NCBI GenBank assembly: GCA_963853835.1
Contig: OY970835.1
Coordinates: 31,322,047 to 31,386,046, forward strand
DNA length: 64,000 nt
Direction of reading: 5' to 3'
DNA from: Calendula officinalis
Lineage: Eukaryota > Streptophyta > Magnoliopsida > Asterales > Asteraceae
The notes beneath the pieces were generated by a model that searched no databases, had not been told where the DNA came from, and saw nothing but the letters and a program-made list of their open reading frames with translations. Made by a program: the position numbers and the translations under genes. This document shows positions 29,851 to 40,209 of the stretch, piece after piece; positions within the stretch are counted from its first letter, which is position 1; the number at the start of each line of letters is the position of its first letter.

Positions 29851-32418
29851 TTAGTTAAGTTTGGGAACCCAAGCTTTATATGTATTGGGTTCATCCTTTG
29901 AGAAATGAGCTGTTGGGGATTTAACTCTAAAGACTTTTGGTACCCATACTTGTTTATTACTGGTATTTTGTTTTACTACTGTCCTTTTGGAGTTATTACT
30001 GGTGTGAGAATTTCCTACTGATCTTGGTTGATACCCATTGTTTTTAGCTTTTGAATACTTTACTACTGATGGACCAGTAGTATTTGGGTACTTACCATGT
30101 TTAGAATGACCAGTAGTGTTTTTAGAGTTAACACCAGTAGTGTTTTTGAAATTTGTTTTGGGAGCAGTAGTATTTTTGAAATTAGGGTTTTTACCAGTAG
30201 TATTCTTGTACTGGTACCATACAGCATTATAATTAGGGTTAGCACCAGTAGTAAATTTGTTAGAGTTTCTACTGGTGTTGGAAAATTTAAAATATTGTTT
30301 ATTTTGATTGGATTTTCCGTTGTTCTTGAAGTAATTGCTGTTCTTTGGGCTGCCAACTCTTCTGTTTTGCACAAATCTTGGTGCACTTCTTCCAAATCTT
30401 GTAGTTTCAGCAATTGGAGTTTTGATTGTATTTGCTACTGAAGGACCAGTAGTATCTTTTAACCTTTGAGTTTTTGCATTTTCTTTAAAAACTTTAAATT
30501 CCTTGAACTCCTTGCAATTTATTGGATTGAAGTGACAATCCTTTGCTAAATGATTCACTTTATTGCAAATAACACATTTTAATTTATTTTCTTGAGCCTT
30601 TATTGTTTTTCTTTGTTCTAAGAGTTGGTTTCTATTTCGTTGGTTTCCTCTTTTTAGAATTTTGGGTATATTTTCTGCATTATATTTAGGAGAATCATTT
30701 GGACTTTGAGCTGTGTGAAAACTTGTATCAATTGATTTTGGTGATTCAGTTTGAGATATTGTAAATTCAATTGATTGCTCATCATCTGAAGAATCATTTG
30801 ATTCAGATGTTTCATTATTAGATTCAGTTTGATTTGCAGTTTTTAATTCATTAATGATTCTTTCTGAACTGTTTTTAAGTGGAGGAATGAATTTGTGTGG
30901 AGGTGGTACAGCATGATATCCCACCCCATGAACAACTTTTTCTGTAGTTTGATTATTAGTTAATTCATCTAGAATTTTAGTGCTTCTTTCAAACTTTTTA
31001 ATTGTTAATTTATTTTGTTCAATTTCAAGCTGACATTCTTCTAATTTACTTGTTAGTTCTTTATTTTTTGTTTCATAGAACTCTTTCTCATCCACAGCTT
31101 GAAGCAATTCTTCCTTGATCCGTTGATCAATCATCTTGTACACCTTTATTTGATGTTCTTGATCAGCAATTACACTATCAAACTCATGATTTCTTCTGAT
31201 TGCTTTTGCTAGATCTTCATTTAATTTAGTGTTTTCTTTTTCTAGATTTTTAATAATTTTAGCACATTCAGGAGTACAAGGTTTAGATTTTACCTCAGTT
31301 TTGTTGTCAGTAAAGGCCATGAGAGCTTGATTTTGAGTATGCTCTTCTGCTTGGAAGCTCCAGTCATAGCCTTGTCCTTGTTGTGACACAAGAGCAGTTG
31401 ATTTTGATCTTTTGTCTGGTTGAGGACATTCTTTTGCAAAGTGACCAAGGTTGTTACAGTTGTAACACTTGACTTTAGTCTTGTCAAATCCTGCTTTGTC
31501 ACCTTTGTTGAAATTGAGGCTTGTCCTACCAGTTCTTTTTAAGAATCTTTTGGTCCTTAGGCTCAGCATAGCCATCTGCCATTTAAGATCCATCTCCTCA
31601 AGATCATCTGGATTCAATTGTTCCAAGTCATCACTAATCAATGCAGTATGCACATGACTAGTGAAGAAGGATTCTCTTGCAGTATCCTCAGAATCTGCAG
31701 CCTTTCCTGTGGAGGATTCTTGTCCTTGACCTGTACTAGACACAAATGCAGCATTGTTAGAAGAAATAGAAGGGTTTTTGTGATTTACCTCAGTTTCAAA
31801 CACTCTGAGATCATTATAGAGTTCATCTAACTCCTTTTCTTCTAGAGCATCTCTTTGTCTATACACCACTGTGTACATGGCCCATTCATCACTAAGAGAC
31901 CTTAGGAACTTCATGTTGACATCTTCTTGATCCATCTTTACACCAACTTGGTTGAGTTCACCAATTAGTTTGTTGAATCTGTCAAACACTTGAGTGAGTG
32001 TTTCATTGGGCTTTCCTTTGAAATTTTCAAAGTCTTGTTTGAGAACAGACTTCATGTTTCTTTTTGTACTTTTTGTCCCAACGAATCTCTTCTCCAGTGC
32101 TTCCCAAAGCATCTTAGCATCATCATATTCAACAAAGAGATGTTGATAGTCATTAGGAATAGCCAGTAGGAGAGTGCTTAGAGTTTTGAGTTCGATGCCT
32201 TTATCTTTCTTCTCCTTCTCACATTTAAGTTTGTCTGCCTCAGTTACAGAGCTGCTTGCTTGAAGTTGACCAGTTTTGTTTCCTTCACAAACGACTTCCC
32301 ACATAGAATAATCTGTAATAAGCATGTATTGCTTAATACGATTCTTCCACATCCCAAAGTTATTGGGAGTGAGCATAGGGATTTTGTTGGCCTGAGTGCT
32401 TTCATTATTATCAGTCAT
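29851..32418 (-). CDS. Copia gag polyprotein (855 aa) with two zinc knuckles
   Basis: ATG at 32418, stop TAA at 29853-29851. The N-terminal UBN2/retrotransposon-gag region includes PMLTPNNFGMWKNRIKQYML and MKFLRSLSDEW. Zinc knuckles of CX2CX4HX4C type are at about residues 317-330 (CYNCNNLGHFAKEC) and about 615-628 (CVICNKVNHLAKDC), about 300 residues apart; between them lies a predicted coiled coil (about 370-490). The C-terminal 150 residues are basic, Asn/Thr-rich (repeated N-T-T-G) and encoded by TACTACTGG octamers. Such a long gag is typical of SIRE-lineage elements. Gag forms the particle and binds element RNA. Confidence 0.92.
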   Translation of the reverse strand: MTDNNESTQANKIPMLTPNNFGMWKNRIKQYMLITDYSMWEVVCEGNKTGQLQASSSVTEADKLKCEKEKKDKGIELKTLSTLLLAIPNDYQHLFVEYDDAKMLWEALEKRFVGTKSTKRNMKSVLKQDFENFKGKPNETLTQVFDRFNKLIGELNQVGVKMDQEDVNMKFLRSLSDEWAMYTVVYRQRDALEEKELDELYNDLRVFETEVNHKNPSISSNNAAFVSSTGQGQESSTGKAADSEDTARESFFTSHVHTALISDDLEQLNPDDLEEMDLKWQMAMLSLRTKRFLKRTGRTSLNFNKGDKAGFDKTKVKCYNCNNLGHFAKECPQPDKRSKSTALVSQQGQGYDWSFQAEEHTQNQALMAFTDNKTEVKSKPCTPECAKIIKNLEKENTKLNEDLAKAIRRNHEFDSVIADQEHQIKVYKMIDQRIKEELLQAVDEKEFYETKNKELTSKLEECQLEIEQNKLTIKKFERSTKILDELTNNQTTEKVVHGVGYHAVPPPHKFIPPLKNSSERIINELKTANQTESNNETSESNDSSDDEQSIEFTISQTESPKSIDTSFHTAQSPNDSPKYNAENIPKILKRGNQRNRNQLLEQRKTIKAQENKLKCVICNKVNHLAKDCHFNPINCKEFKEFKVFKENAKTQRLKDTTGPSVANTIKTPIAETTRFGRSAPRFVQNRRVGSPKNSNYFKNNGKSNQNKQYFKFSNTSRNSNKFTTGANPNYNAVWYQYKNTTGKNPNFKNTTAPKTNFKNTTGVNSKNTTGHSKHGKYPNTTGPSVVKYSKAKNNGYQPRSVGNSHTSNNSKRTVVKQNTSNKQVWVPKVFRVKSPTAHFSKDEPNTYKAWVPKLN

Positions 32419-32492
32419 GATTAATAATGTGTGTGTTTTAAAGATTAAAATTTTTTGTTGTTCTTAACAAATAGTAGATCTAGAACCAATAA

Positions 32493-32504
32493 GCTCTGAT
32501 ACCA
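32493..32504 (-). promoter_or_regulatory. Primer-binding site for initiator Met-tRNA
   Basis: Sense-strand TGGTATCAGAGC, two bases inside the 5' LTR, is the usual copia primer-binding site complementary to the 3' end of initiator Met-tRNA. Confidence 0.92.
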
Positions 32505-32506
32505 CT

Positions 32507-33124
32507 TGTCAGGATCGATTAACTATAGACAAGTTAATAAACACCTTAGATCTAATTGATGATAGAAGTTGCAGCGGATCAACACTATATCAATAATTAA
32601 GAACAATGAACTGTATGAACAATATGCAAGAATATTAAGAACACAGTTTCACAAAAAACTTCAATGTATATTATTGAGTTAACAATACACACGTACGTTT
32701 ACAATTCGTAAGGAACATACTTATAGTAGTCCTTGAAGCTAAACTATTTACCCTAGTTATTCTAGGACTTGATTTACATCGAATTATAAAAGATATACAT
32801 TTAATTACATTCTATAACTATCTCTACGAAGATCTCGGACTTGATATCTTCCAAAAACGCGTATCAGTAGTAACTGCAATCACCAGTAGTAAATAAGTAA
32901 CATCAGTAGTAAACTTGGTGATCAGAAGTAAGTCCATAATCAACGTCAGTAGTAACTACAATGATCAGTAGTATCTTCAATCTTCTCATGATCAGTAGTA
33001 ACTTAGTTATAGTGAACACCAGCATCAACTTCATCAGTAGTAAATGTTTCTGCCCCATCAGTACTAATTATGTCAGTACTAACTGCAGCATCAGTAATAA
33101 GTTGATCTGTGTTTTGCTCCAACA
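32507..33124 (-). repeat. 5' LTR of the copia element
   Basis: 618 bp, identical to 21607-22224 in my reading; TG..CA. Followed by the target duplication GTTAC at 33125-33129. Confidence 0.95.
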
Positions 33125-33561
33125 GTTACCCACAACAATTAATTAATGTATTAACCGTACCAACAAAGTTCATCTGTACTAGTGCTAAGTCGTTAAGATC
33201 CATATCCAATTGATCTTCTTAATTCTCCATGAAAAGAAGGTACATGTATCTTTAATTATAGGCGGCTTAAGGACACGGTTGACTCTAATCTAGACCGCAA
33301 AAGGAATATATAATTTCAAGAATGTCATAAACCTGGTTCAAATTGTATGTATATTCAAGTTGTATAGAGTACATATATGATTGATCAGCCATTTAAATAA
33401 GGTCTGTACTATAAATTACCATGCCAAGAAACTATAAACACTCAACGTACAAATATATAGAATGAAATTAAGAAGTACTTCACCTATATATATATTTCGG
33501 AAAAATAATGTGCTTCCTTCTCTTTTTATGGGCAAGAAGTATTTGTAATCGTATGATTTAA

Positions 33562-34098
33562 CTATGGATTATAACCGAGACGTAGCTCCAAATCAACTTC
33601 GTTTCCTAACCAGTCTTCATGCCCAACATTTGCACCCCTTATATTGCTACTTTCAATTTCGGAGGTCCCAATTCCAAGATTCAAATTCACTCCCAAATGG
33701 TTGTCACTTGGGGCACGATTATCGAACTGTGAAGGAGTACTCAAATTCCATGGAAAATTAGGGTTTGATGGTCTAAACGGATAATCATGATCACCCGTAC
33801 GAAACCCAAATGATGACCCATGATGATATTGATCAACATCTTCATTTGAAACAAGATGAAAAGATTTAGAAGAATCTTTGTTAGGCATAGTTGAAGAAGT
33901 AGTAGTAAAAGGTTTATGTTGTTTAGCTTTAGCTTTGTCTTTACGATGTATGTTCATGTGACCCCCTAAGGCTTGTGCGTTTGTGAACCCTCTTTTGCAA
34001 AAAGTACACTCATACGATCGGCCCAAACCGTCGACTTTCGAGCTATCAGGAGACAACGACCGACTAGTTTCTTGATCGCTTGAAGTTTCTGAGTCCAT
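33562..34098 (-). CDS. Single C2H2 zinc-finger EAR repressor (TAC1/SUPERMAN-like)
   Basis: Intronless, 178 aa from the ATG at 34098 (MDSETSSDQE). One plant-type finger at residues about 31-53: YECTFCKRGFTNAQALGGHMNIHRR-like with the QALGGH core and both zinc Cys and His present. The C-terminal LDLELRLG-type sequence (VDLELRLGYNP) is an EAR motif that recruits TOPLESS-type co-repressors; an internal VNLNLGIG is a second EAR-like motif. Arabidopsis relatives include TAC1 and other small SUPERMAN-family nuclear repressors. Which orthologue it is cannot be decided. Reading frame and all motifs are intact. The copia element sits about 430 bp past the stop codon. Confidence 0.88.
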   Translation of the reverse strand: MDSETSSDQETSRSLSPDSSKVDGLGRSYECTFCKRGFTNAQALGGHMNIHRKDKAKAKQHKPFTTTSSTMPNKDSSKSFHLVSNEDVDQYHHGSSFGFRTGDHDYPFRPSNPNFPWNLSTPSQFDNRAPSDNHLGVNLNLGIGTSEIESSNIRGANVGHEDWLGNEVDLELRLGYNP

Positions 34099-34109
34099 AA
34101 CTAAATTCA

Positions 34110-35044
34110 AGATGGGATATATGTTGAGAGAATAAATGATGATATTAAGATCAAAATCAAGAAATGAATATATAATGATGATAAATTTTAGGGTTGACGT
34201 AGTTGATCGAAGAGGAAATGGTAGATGAGGGAGGTTATATTGACCAAAAGGCTATAGGTACATGAGATTAGCTACATAAAAAGTTGGATTTTTTTGCTTG
34301 GCATTTTGTATTCGGCCGGCTATCAAACTTACCTATCAGTTTACGTTTAGCTATAGCACGAATAGAAAAGATGATGTAATGGTAATTTTCAACCTAACTA
34401 CAAAAAGCTAAATATAAACAAAAAGTCATATATTCCTCTTGGAAGAAAATAAAAATGCTAAAAAGGTATTATTAATAAAATAAATACACATATACATTTT
34501 AATTATTAGCATAATTCAAGAAATGAACTACGTTAATTACTAAATTGTTGATCCCAACAACATTACATGTTCGGATTGTGATTTTCAAATGCATGTGAAG
34601 GTAAACTTTAAGTATAAGAGTATAATAAATCTTACATATAAATCTATAGATCGAATGATAGATGATATCACTATCACACAACACTCAAGTTCTCAATATC
34701 AACTGAAGACAAACTCACTTGAAAGTGCAATAATTAACACAAAATACTAAAAAATATAACTGCTAAAATTTGTAAAAGAATTGATGTCTTAGTATGTTTT
34801 AGCTTGGTAAATGTGACGCATTTACTTCTCTATTTATAGAGGGGTTTCTTAATTTAACGTTAACTATCAGGACATGTGTCAACATACTACATGTGATAGT
34901 TAAGCATTAACTTCTCTTCATGGACGGGAAACCATTTTGATCTTTTGAACCTCGTTCATGTCAACAATGCTCATGGTATGAAATTCAGTAAAACAACCCA
35001 CGGTTGTACTTTCCTCGTCTTGTTATAGTACCTTAAATCATATA
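34110..35044. other. Promoter side of the C2H2 gene and spacer
   Basis: Upstream region of the minus-strand C2H2 gene. No further gene recognised. Confidence 0.4.
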
Positions 35045-35241
35045 CTCCCTCCGTCCCATTTTTATTGTCTAGTATACTATTTTAGTTTGTCCCATAAAGA
35101 CTATCTTTCCTAAATTTCAAGCAATCAAAAAACATTTAAATGAGAAAGAGAAAAATTTGATTGGTGACATAATATAATTATTGTACTTTTCTTAAACTGT
35201 GTATTTTTTTGTAGTGGACAATAAATTTGGAACGGAGGGGG
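35045..35241. mobile_element. Stowaway-like MITE, family C, with an empty-site duplicate nearby
   Basis: 197 bp; starts CTCCCTCCGTCCCATTTTTA, ends with the inverse AATTTGGAACGGAGGGGG, TA flanks. The host words GTTATAGTACCTTAAATCATA before it and GCATTTAAGATT after it occur joined at about 35291-35325 without the MITE. Confidence 0.85.
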
Positions 35242-35244
35242 TAG

Positions 35245-37913
35245 CATTTAAGATTGTTGTTTTTAGATCTTGTAAATTATTCATTTGTAATGTTATAGTA
35301 CCTTAAATCATATAGCATTTAAGATTCTTCATACCCTCTGATGACATTCTCAGATGATTCCAACAAGCTTTTCTTCAATCGTTAATTAAACTTTGGTTTT
35401 CAGATGAAATCTCTTGTTCTTAATGATGGAAAACTATTGTGATACTTCAATTGATTAGACATATCGGCTGAAATCATTATGATCAGTTGAGAACTTACAT
35501 CCGAGAGAAATTCTCACTAATTTTAGCATAATGCATAAACAATATTTTTAAATACGACTATTTCATAAATAAGTGTAATTAATATTAATATGTTTTGTAA
35601 AAGTAAGATGACAATAGTGATATACTTTTTTTCGTCTCATACTTATGTAACTAAAGATGTAAAAATTCGTTTAATTACATCCTTTTTGGATAGTCTTATA
35701 ATCTTACTGATTGAATCAGAAATTCATATAATTATATCAGATCTAGCATGAATACAGCACATGTTGCTCTGTATGCATATATGAAACTCTTTGTAGGATA
35801 CAAACACAAATGGAAGTACAGCAATCAATGAGAATTCCACCAGCTAGCTAGCTAGTTGTTCTACAATCAATAGATTTAAAACATAATAAAAGTAAATTAT
35901 AATAATTAATTAAGCGATTAAAATAAATTAAAAGTAAACACTCATGGGGATCCTGTCTCCAGTTCATTCTGATAGTTGTAGCTCTATCATCCATAATTCC
36001 ATAAATGGCTGGTTTCTGACGAATTCATGCATGTCTCTACACTCCAAAACAAATTTGAAACTTACGGTGTCTTGTTGCTTGTGTCCTGTGGTTTGTTTTC
36101 TTCATGATCGTACGACTCACGTTAGAGAATATAGAATTCAAGAATTAATTAATGTATACAATTTTTTAATATATACCTTCCTCCTATTTTTCTTCTTGGA
36201 CGGTTTGTATATAGAAGCTATAACTTACTTTATAAGAAATACCATCTTTAATTTACTCTTAGTTTAAGAAACCAACTCGTTGAAAGTGGAGAATCCTTGG
36301 TTATGTGAGAGGAAAAATAAGAAGAGATTGTTACACCATATATTTATAAAAAATAAAATCCAACGGCTAGTAATACAAACAAAAAAAAGTCTGTCTTAAA
36401 AAAAGGCAGCCTTAACTAGCCCCAATGGTGCCAAATATCACCAAAATCCAGTTCAAAAATGGCCAACCACTCAAGATTAATTGACCAAAAAAGGACCAAA
36501 TGTAACTTCGGTATCATCCATTATTCTTATCGGGACCCTTCCAACGATATCAATATGAATGTTATTTGGTGCTAGAAAAGTAGTACGGGCCTGATTTGGC
36601 TATCAAACATTTTGTCTCTTGAATACTTGTCTCTTAATAATGTCTTAATGTTGAAAAATTAAGTTATTGCATAAAATTCTGGAAAGAAATATTGAAATAT
36701 GTAAATACATGTTTATAATCGACATCGTTTTTTGATTAGTAGTCTGTATAGTTAGATGTGCTATTGGTTTTTGGGTATTGAAGATTAGGGGGTTCGTATC
36801 CGAAAATTCAGATGCTAGATTTGGTATCCGATTCTTATCCGAATTTTCGGATATCTAAAATTTGGGTACCCGAATTTTCGAATATTCGAAAACAGAAACA
36901 AAAGTGCAATTAATTCAATTATTATGGAGTTGTTCATAGATGAGCCGAACAGAAACAAAAGTGGTAGATTAATAAATTAAATAATTCACAAGCAAAAGTG
37001 CAAAACAGTAAGAAAAAGAAATTAGTTACTAACTGAAGCAATTAATCGAACAGTTGGCGTGCAAGAAATTGTTATGGAGTTGTTACTCTAAATGAATCAA
37101 TCAATAAGAGAACAACTGTGATATTACATCGGAGATGGAATTTAATTGCATGAAAAGGAATAACACTGATTTCGAATACCTTTATTTCTGCGATTTGAAG
37201 ATGAACTTTCCCATATGCTAACATTGAGTCTCTAATGAAGATGAATTTCTATCTGGTTTTGGATATGTATTTTTCGAATATCCAGTTTCTTGGATATTTT
37301 TGAACACCTTTATTTAAATTGGTATTTAAGTTATTCCATGATAAATTAGCTGGGTAGGGTAAAGATGAGAATTTATCTAGGAAAGTGTTGTATGAAATTA
37401 CAGAGTACATATTTATTAGTATAGCAGACTCACTTATTAGCTAACTCTTAAATACCAACACCCATAAACTGTTTTTGATCGAAAAATAATGGGATTTTAT
37501 ATGTGTATTTTTGCAATATATCAGGTGTTGTAACGGGTGTAATTAAGGGATGTTATTTTGAGATACGTGGCATTAATTATATATCGTTGTCTTTATGGAA
37601 AATGATAATTGGGTCAAGACCAAATATGTGATCCAATTGGTGAGCCCAATATTGAAGCAGGAGTTAGTTAGGCCCAAGCCCCCTTACATATACAGGATTA
37701 AGGGCTAGTTTTTTTCCTTTTGGTACCATGCAAGAAGTGTGTTCATATAATCTACCAAAGGGTAATTGACATTACAGAGAAAAAAAGTCGTTTAGATTGA
37801 ACACATGAAAAATACTAAATAAAGTAAAAAATTGTCCAGTAAAATATATAAACGTTAATATATGCCAATAAATATAGCATGTGTTATGAGGGGACAGATG
37901 TTATTATACATTA
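35245..37913. other. Long gene-free stretch
   Basis: One open frame at 35944-36267 (+, 107 aa) has no recognisable motif. GGATATCCGAATTTTCGGATA-like degenerate palindromes lie at 36790-36900 and 37255-37300. No gene supported. Confidence 0.45.
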
Positions 37914-38166
37914 CTCCCTCCGTCCCATAAAAAAGTTTTCATTTCTCCTTCAAATTTTGTCCCACAAAAAAGTTCTCATTTCCCAAATTAGAGGGGCCCA
38001 CTTAATAAAATAATATTATTACCAATGATTCCACCAATAAAACATTTTCTCTCTCCAATCTAACCTTATATTTTAATCAAAAGTATTATCAATAACCACA
38101 CCACTAACAATCTCATAAAACCTTGTATCCATGAGAAATGGGAATTTTTTTTGTGGGACGGGGGAG
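37914..38166. mobile_element. Stowaway-like MITE, family A, copy 3
   Basis: CTCCCTCCGTCCCATAAAAA to the inverse TTTTTTGTGGGACGGGGGAG, TA flanks. Confidence 0.85.
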
Positions 38167-38651
38167 TAGTATTCAAGAAGTTCTCGATTTTAAAAAATAA
38201 AGCCTTTATAACTAGAAGATATTTTGAATTATTTTTATTTGTTTATTTATTAATATATATCTTTTTTAATAAAATAATATGTCATGTAGCTTTTTAAACC
38301 TAGTCTACAAAATATGAGTAATATAAGTGATATAATTAGGGTAAGGAGTATAAAGTAACACAGAAAGATGCCCATACTTTTCACAAAATATGTTACTTCA
38401 CAGTAAACGCCAGAGGATGTTTTTTGTTTGTAAAAATTAATGATGGAAAACACAAGTAGCTAAGGTTTTAGGGTTTTACACCAATCATGAAGATTAACGT
38501 ATACCACCACCACAGTCACCAGAGCCATACGAATGGCAGTGACAGACTATCATCACTCACACCACCAGTTTTTAGTCTTTCTATGTTTCCCTAGAACTGC
38601 AATGTTTTATTACTATTAACAAATGTAAATATATTATTATAATATAATAAA

Positions 38652-39084
38652 ATGATAAATTCAGGTGTACAAAAAAGTTGTAATCAATTCTACTGTAAAA
38701 ATGCAATATGGTGGGGTATGGATGCCAAAAACATTCAAAATGTGGAACAGTTGATAACATGGGGACGCAACAATGGACTAAAGGGAGATAAGCTAAATGC
38801 ATTTAGCGCCACAACACAAATCCTCATGTGGAGCATTTGGAGATATAGAAATGGGAAGGTGTTTGGGTCACAATATAAAGGAAGACAAGCATTACTTTTT
38901 AGTGAAATACAAAGTAATTCTTATTTTTGGATTAAGAATAGGGCTAAATCAAACAATTTAGCAAATAGATGGTCGGAATGGTGTAGTAGTCCAATGTCTT
39001 GTTTTTAACTATTATTCTCTTTTTCTTTTGTTCTTGTAATCTCTAGCTCTTTGCTAGTTTTTAATGAAGCCGTTAAAAAAAAAA
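38652..39084 (+). mobile_element. 3' end of a 5'-truncated LINE
   Basis: An open frame (38652-39008, 118 aa) with WSIWRYRNGKVFG, SYFWIKNRAKS and RWSEWCSSP matches the end of plant LINE reverse-transcriptase proteins after the zf-RVT domain. It is followed by a short 3' UTR ending TTAATGAAGCCGTT and a run of ten A at 39075-39084. The RT core is absent, so this is a dead 5'-truncated copy. No clear target duplication was found. Confidence 0.75.
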
Positions 39085-39488
39085 TTCTCATTATATCATT
39101 AGCAAAGGTTGTTAATTTGTTATAAAAAAAGGATATCATATATTACAGATAGAGATTTATGTTCAAAGTATCCAAGTAATTGAAAGTTAAACCTTTTAAT
39201 TAACTCCGATATACACTACTAAGGAAATATGATTAATTTGTCACTAATGCATATTTAAGTATAAAAAATTAATTATAAATAAAGTCCAGTGTTGAAATTA
39301 CGTATCAAAAGAAGCTTTAATTTTGGATGAAACTAAATAATTGCAATATACACAAGTTAAAAGTTTGCATAGGGAATGAGAAGAAATAATTTTGAAGAGA
39401 AGACTGGCTAAATGTGGGGTAGATTTTAGGAAAAGGTACCCCTGGTCAGGACTGTGATTTCCATTTATAGTAAGCAGTCACCAAACAC
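39085..39488. other. Spacer upstream of the C2H2 pseudogene
   Basis: AT-rich; no feature beyond a possible former promoter. Confidence 0.4.
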
Positions 39489-40209
39489 ATGAAGGAAGTA
39501 AATATCTCCAACCCTTCTTCACCTCCAATGGAATTTCAATCTTGTTGCATTATAGATCATAATCCTTTTCTCTCTCTAGATCTTGGTTTGAGAGCAACAA
39601 TGGAGGAAAATGGAAGTATGAGCAAAAGTAACAAGTTAAAAGACTTCAAAAATGGATGGGGATCAACAAACAAATTAGCTGTCATCAAATCTGCAATAGA
39701 TCAAGAAGGTTTGGGTGCTCATGAAGGAGATTTGGTTGGTGATCAGTTTTCAAGATCTTACACGTGTACTTTCTGTATCAGAGAGTTTAGATCTGCTCAA
39801 GCACTTGGTGGTCACAGGAGGGAAAAAGCCAGACTTAGACAAATTACTCCATTTTTTCATCCTCAATATCAACACTTCTCCTCCAATTCCAAATTTCTTG
39901 ATCTAAACCCTAACCCTAATGTCAAAACATCATGTTTTGCTTCAAATGCATCATCATTTCGAAAAACGTTCCCATCCTTCTTGTTGTCTTCCATCCTCTA
40001 ATCTTTTCCAAAATTTCAATGGTTTGTATTCTCCAAATAATGCAAATGTTAATACATTTACATCTCGAAAACCCGACCTCATAGGAGATGTATTTGATGA
40101 ATTTTCTCATAAAAAAGAGATGATGATTGTGAAGAAGTCAGAGACGGGTTTGCTTACGGAGTCGAAGTTTGATGATTTGGATTTGGAACTTCGACTTGGA
40201 TGCTCTTAG
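39489..40209 (+). pseudogene. C2H2 EAR zinc-finger gene (RABBIT EARS/SUPERMAN type), broken
   Basis: The frame from ATG 39489 encodes an N-terminal region with LSLDLGLRA, then a finger YTCTFCIREFRSAQALGGHRREKARLRQ. Compared with the family consensus (QALGGHMNVHRRDRARLR), four residues after GGH are missing, including the second zinc-binding His. The frame stops near 40001, while the expected C-terminal EAR motif DLDLELRLG lies one frame over (39919-40209). A 1-nt shift near 39960-40000 therefore separates finger and repressor motif. Two independent lesions indicate a pseudogene; a sequencing error could explain the frameshift but not the in-frame finger deletion. Confidence 0.8.

Larger units (their letters stand above)
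21607..33124 (-). mobile_element. Complete Ty1/copia retrotransposon (SIRE/Maximus-like), 11,518 bp
   Basis: Minus-strand element bounded by 618-bp LTRs (21607-22224 and 32507-33124) that I found identical when read line by line. LTRs begin TG and end CA; the 5-bp target duplication is GTTAC (21602-21606, 33125-33129). In sense order: 5' LTR, PBS matching initiator Met-tRNA, gag, pol, a motif-rich spacer, two extra ORFs in one frame, PPT, 3' LTR. All large frames are open apart from one TAG between the two extra ORFs. Copia domain order (integrase before RT), a large gag with zinc knuckles and a downstream env-position ORF place it near the SIRE/Maximus (Sirevirus) lineage. Identical LTRs imply recent insertion, about 0.4 kb downstream of the C2H2 gene's stop codon. 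Confidence 0.95.

Noticed and set aside
29851..29860. Ribosomal frameshift site at the gag stop (CCCAAAC)
   Set aside because: The heptamer is not in the X XXY YYZ phase of gag, and the pol frame is closed by a stop just upstream, so there is no usable overlap.
30091..30096. Strong splice donor ATG|GTAAGT in gag (30095) as the gag-pol donor
   Set aside because: Joined to the acceptor at 29831 it enters the wrong frame for pol, so it cannot make Gag-Pol; it could only give a truncated product.
35944..36267. 107-codon open frame on the plus strand
   Set aside because: No domain, no splice or codon-use support; AT-rich surroundings.
38652..39008. Host protein-coding gene
   Set aside because: The 118 residues match only the end of LINE reverse-transcriptase proteins and are followed by a LINE-type 3' end with an A run.
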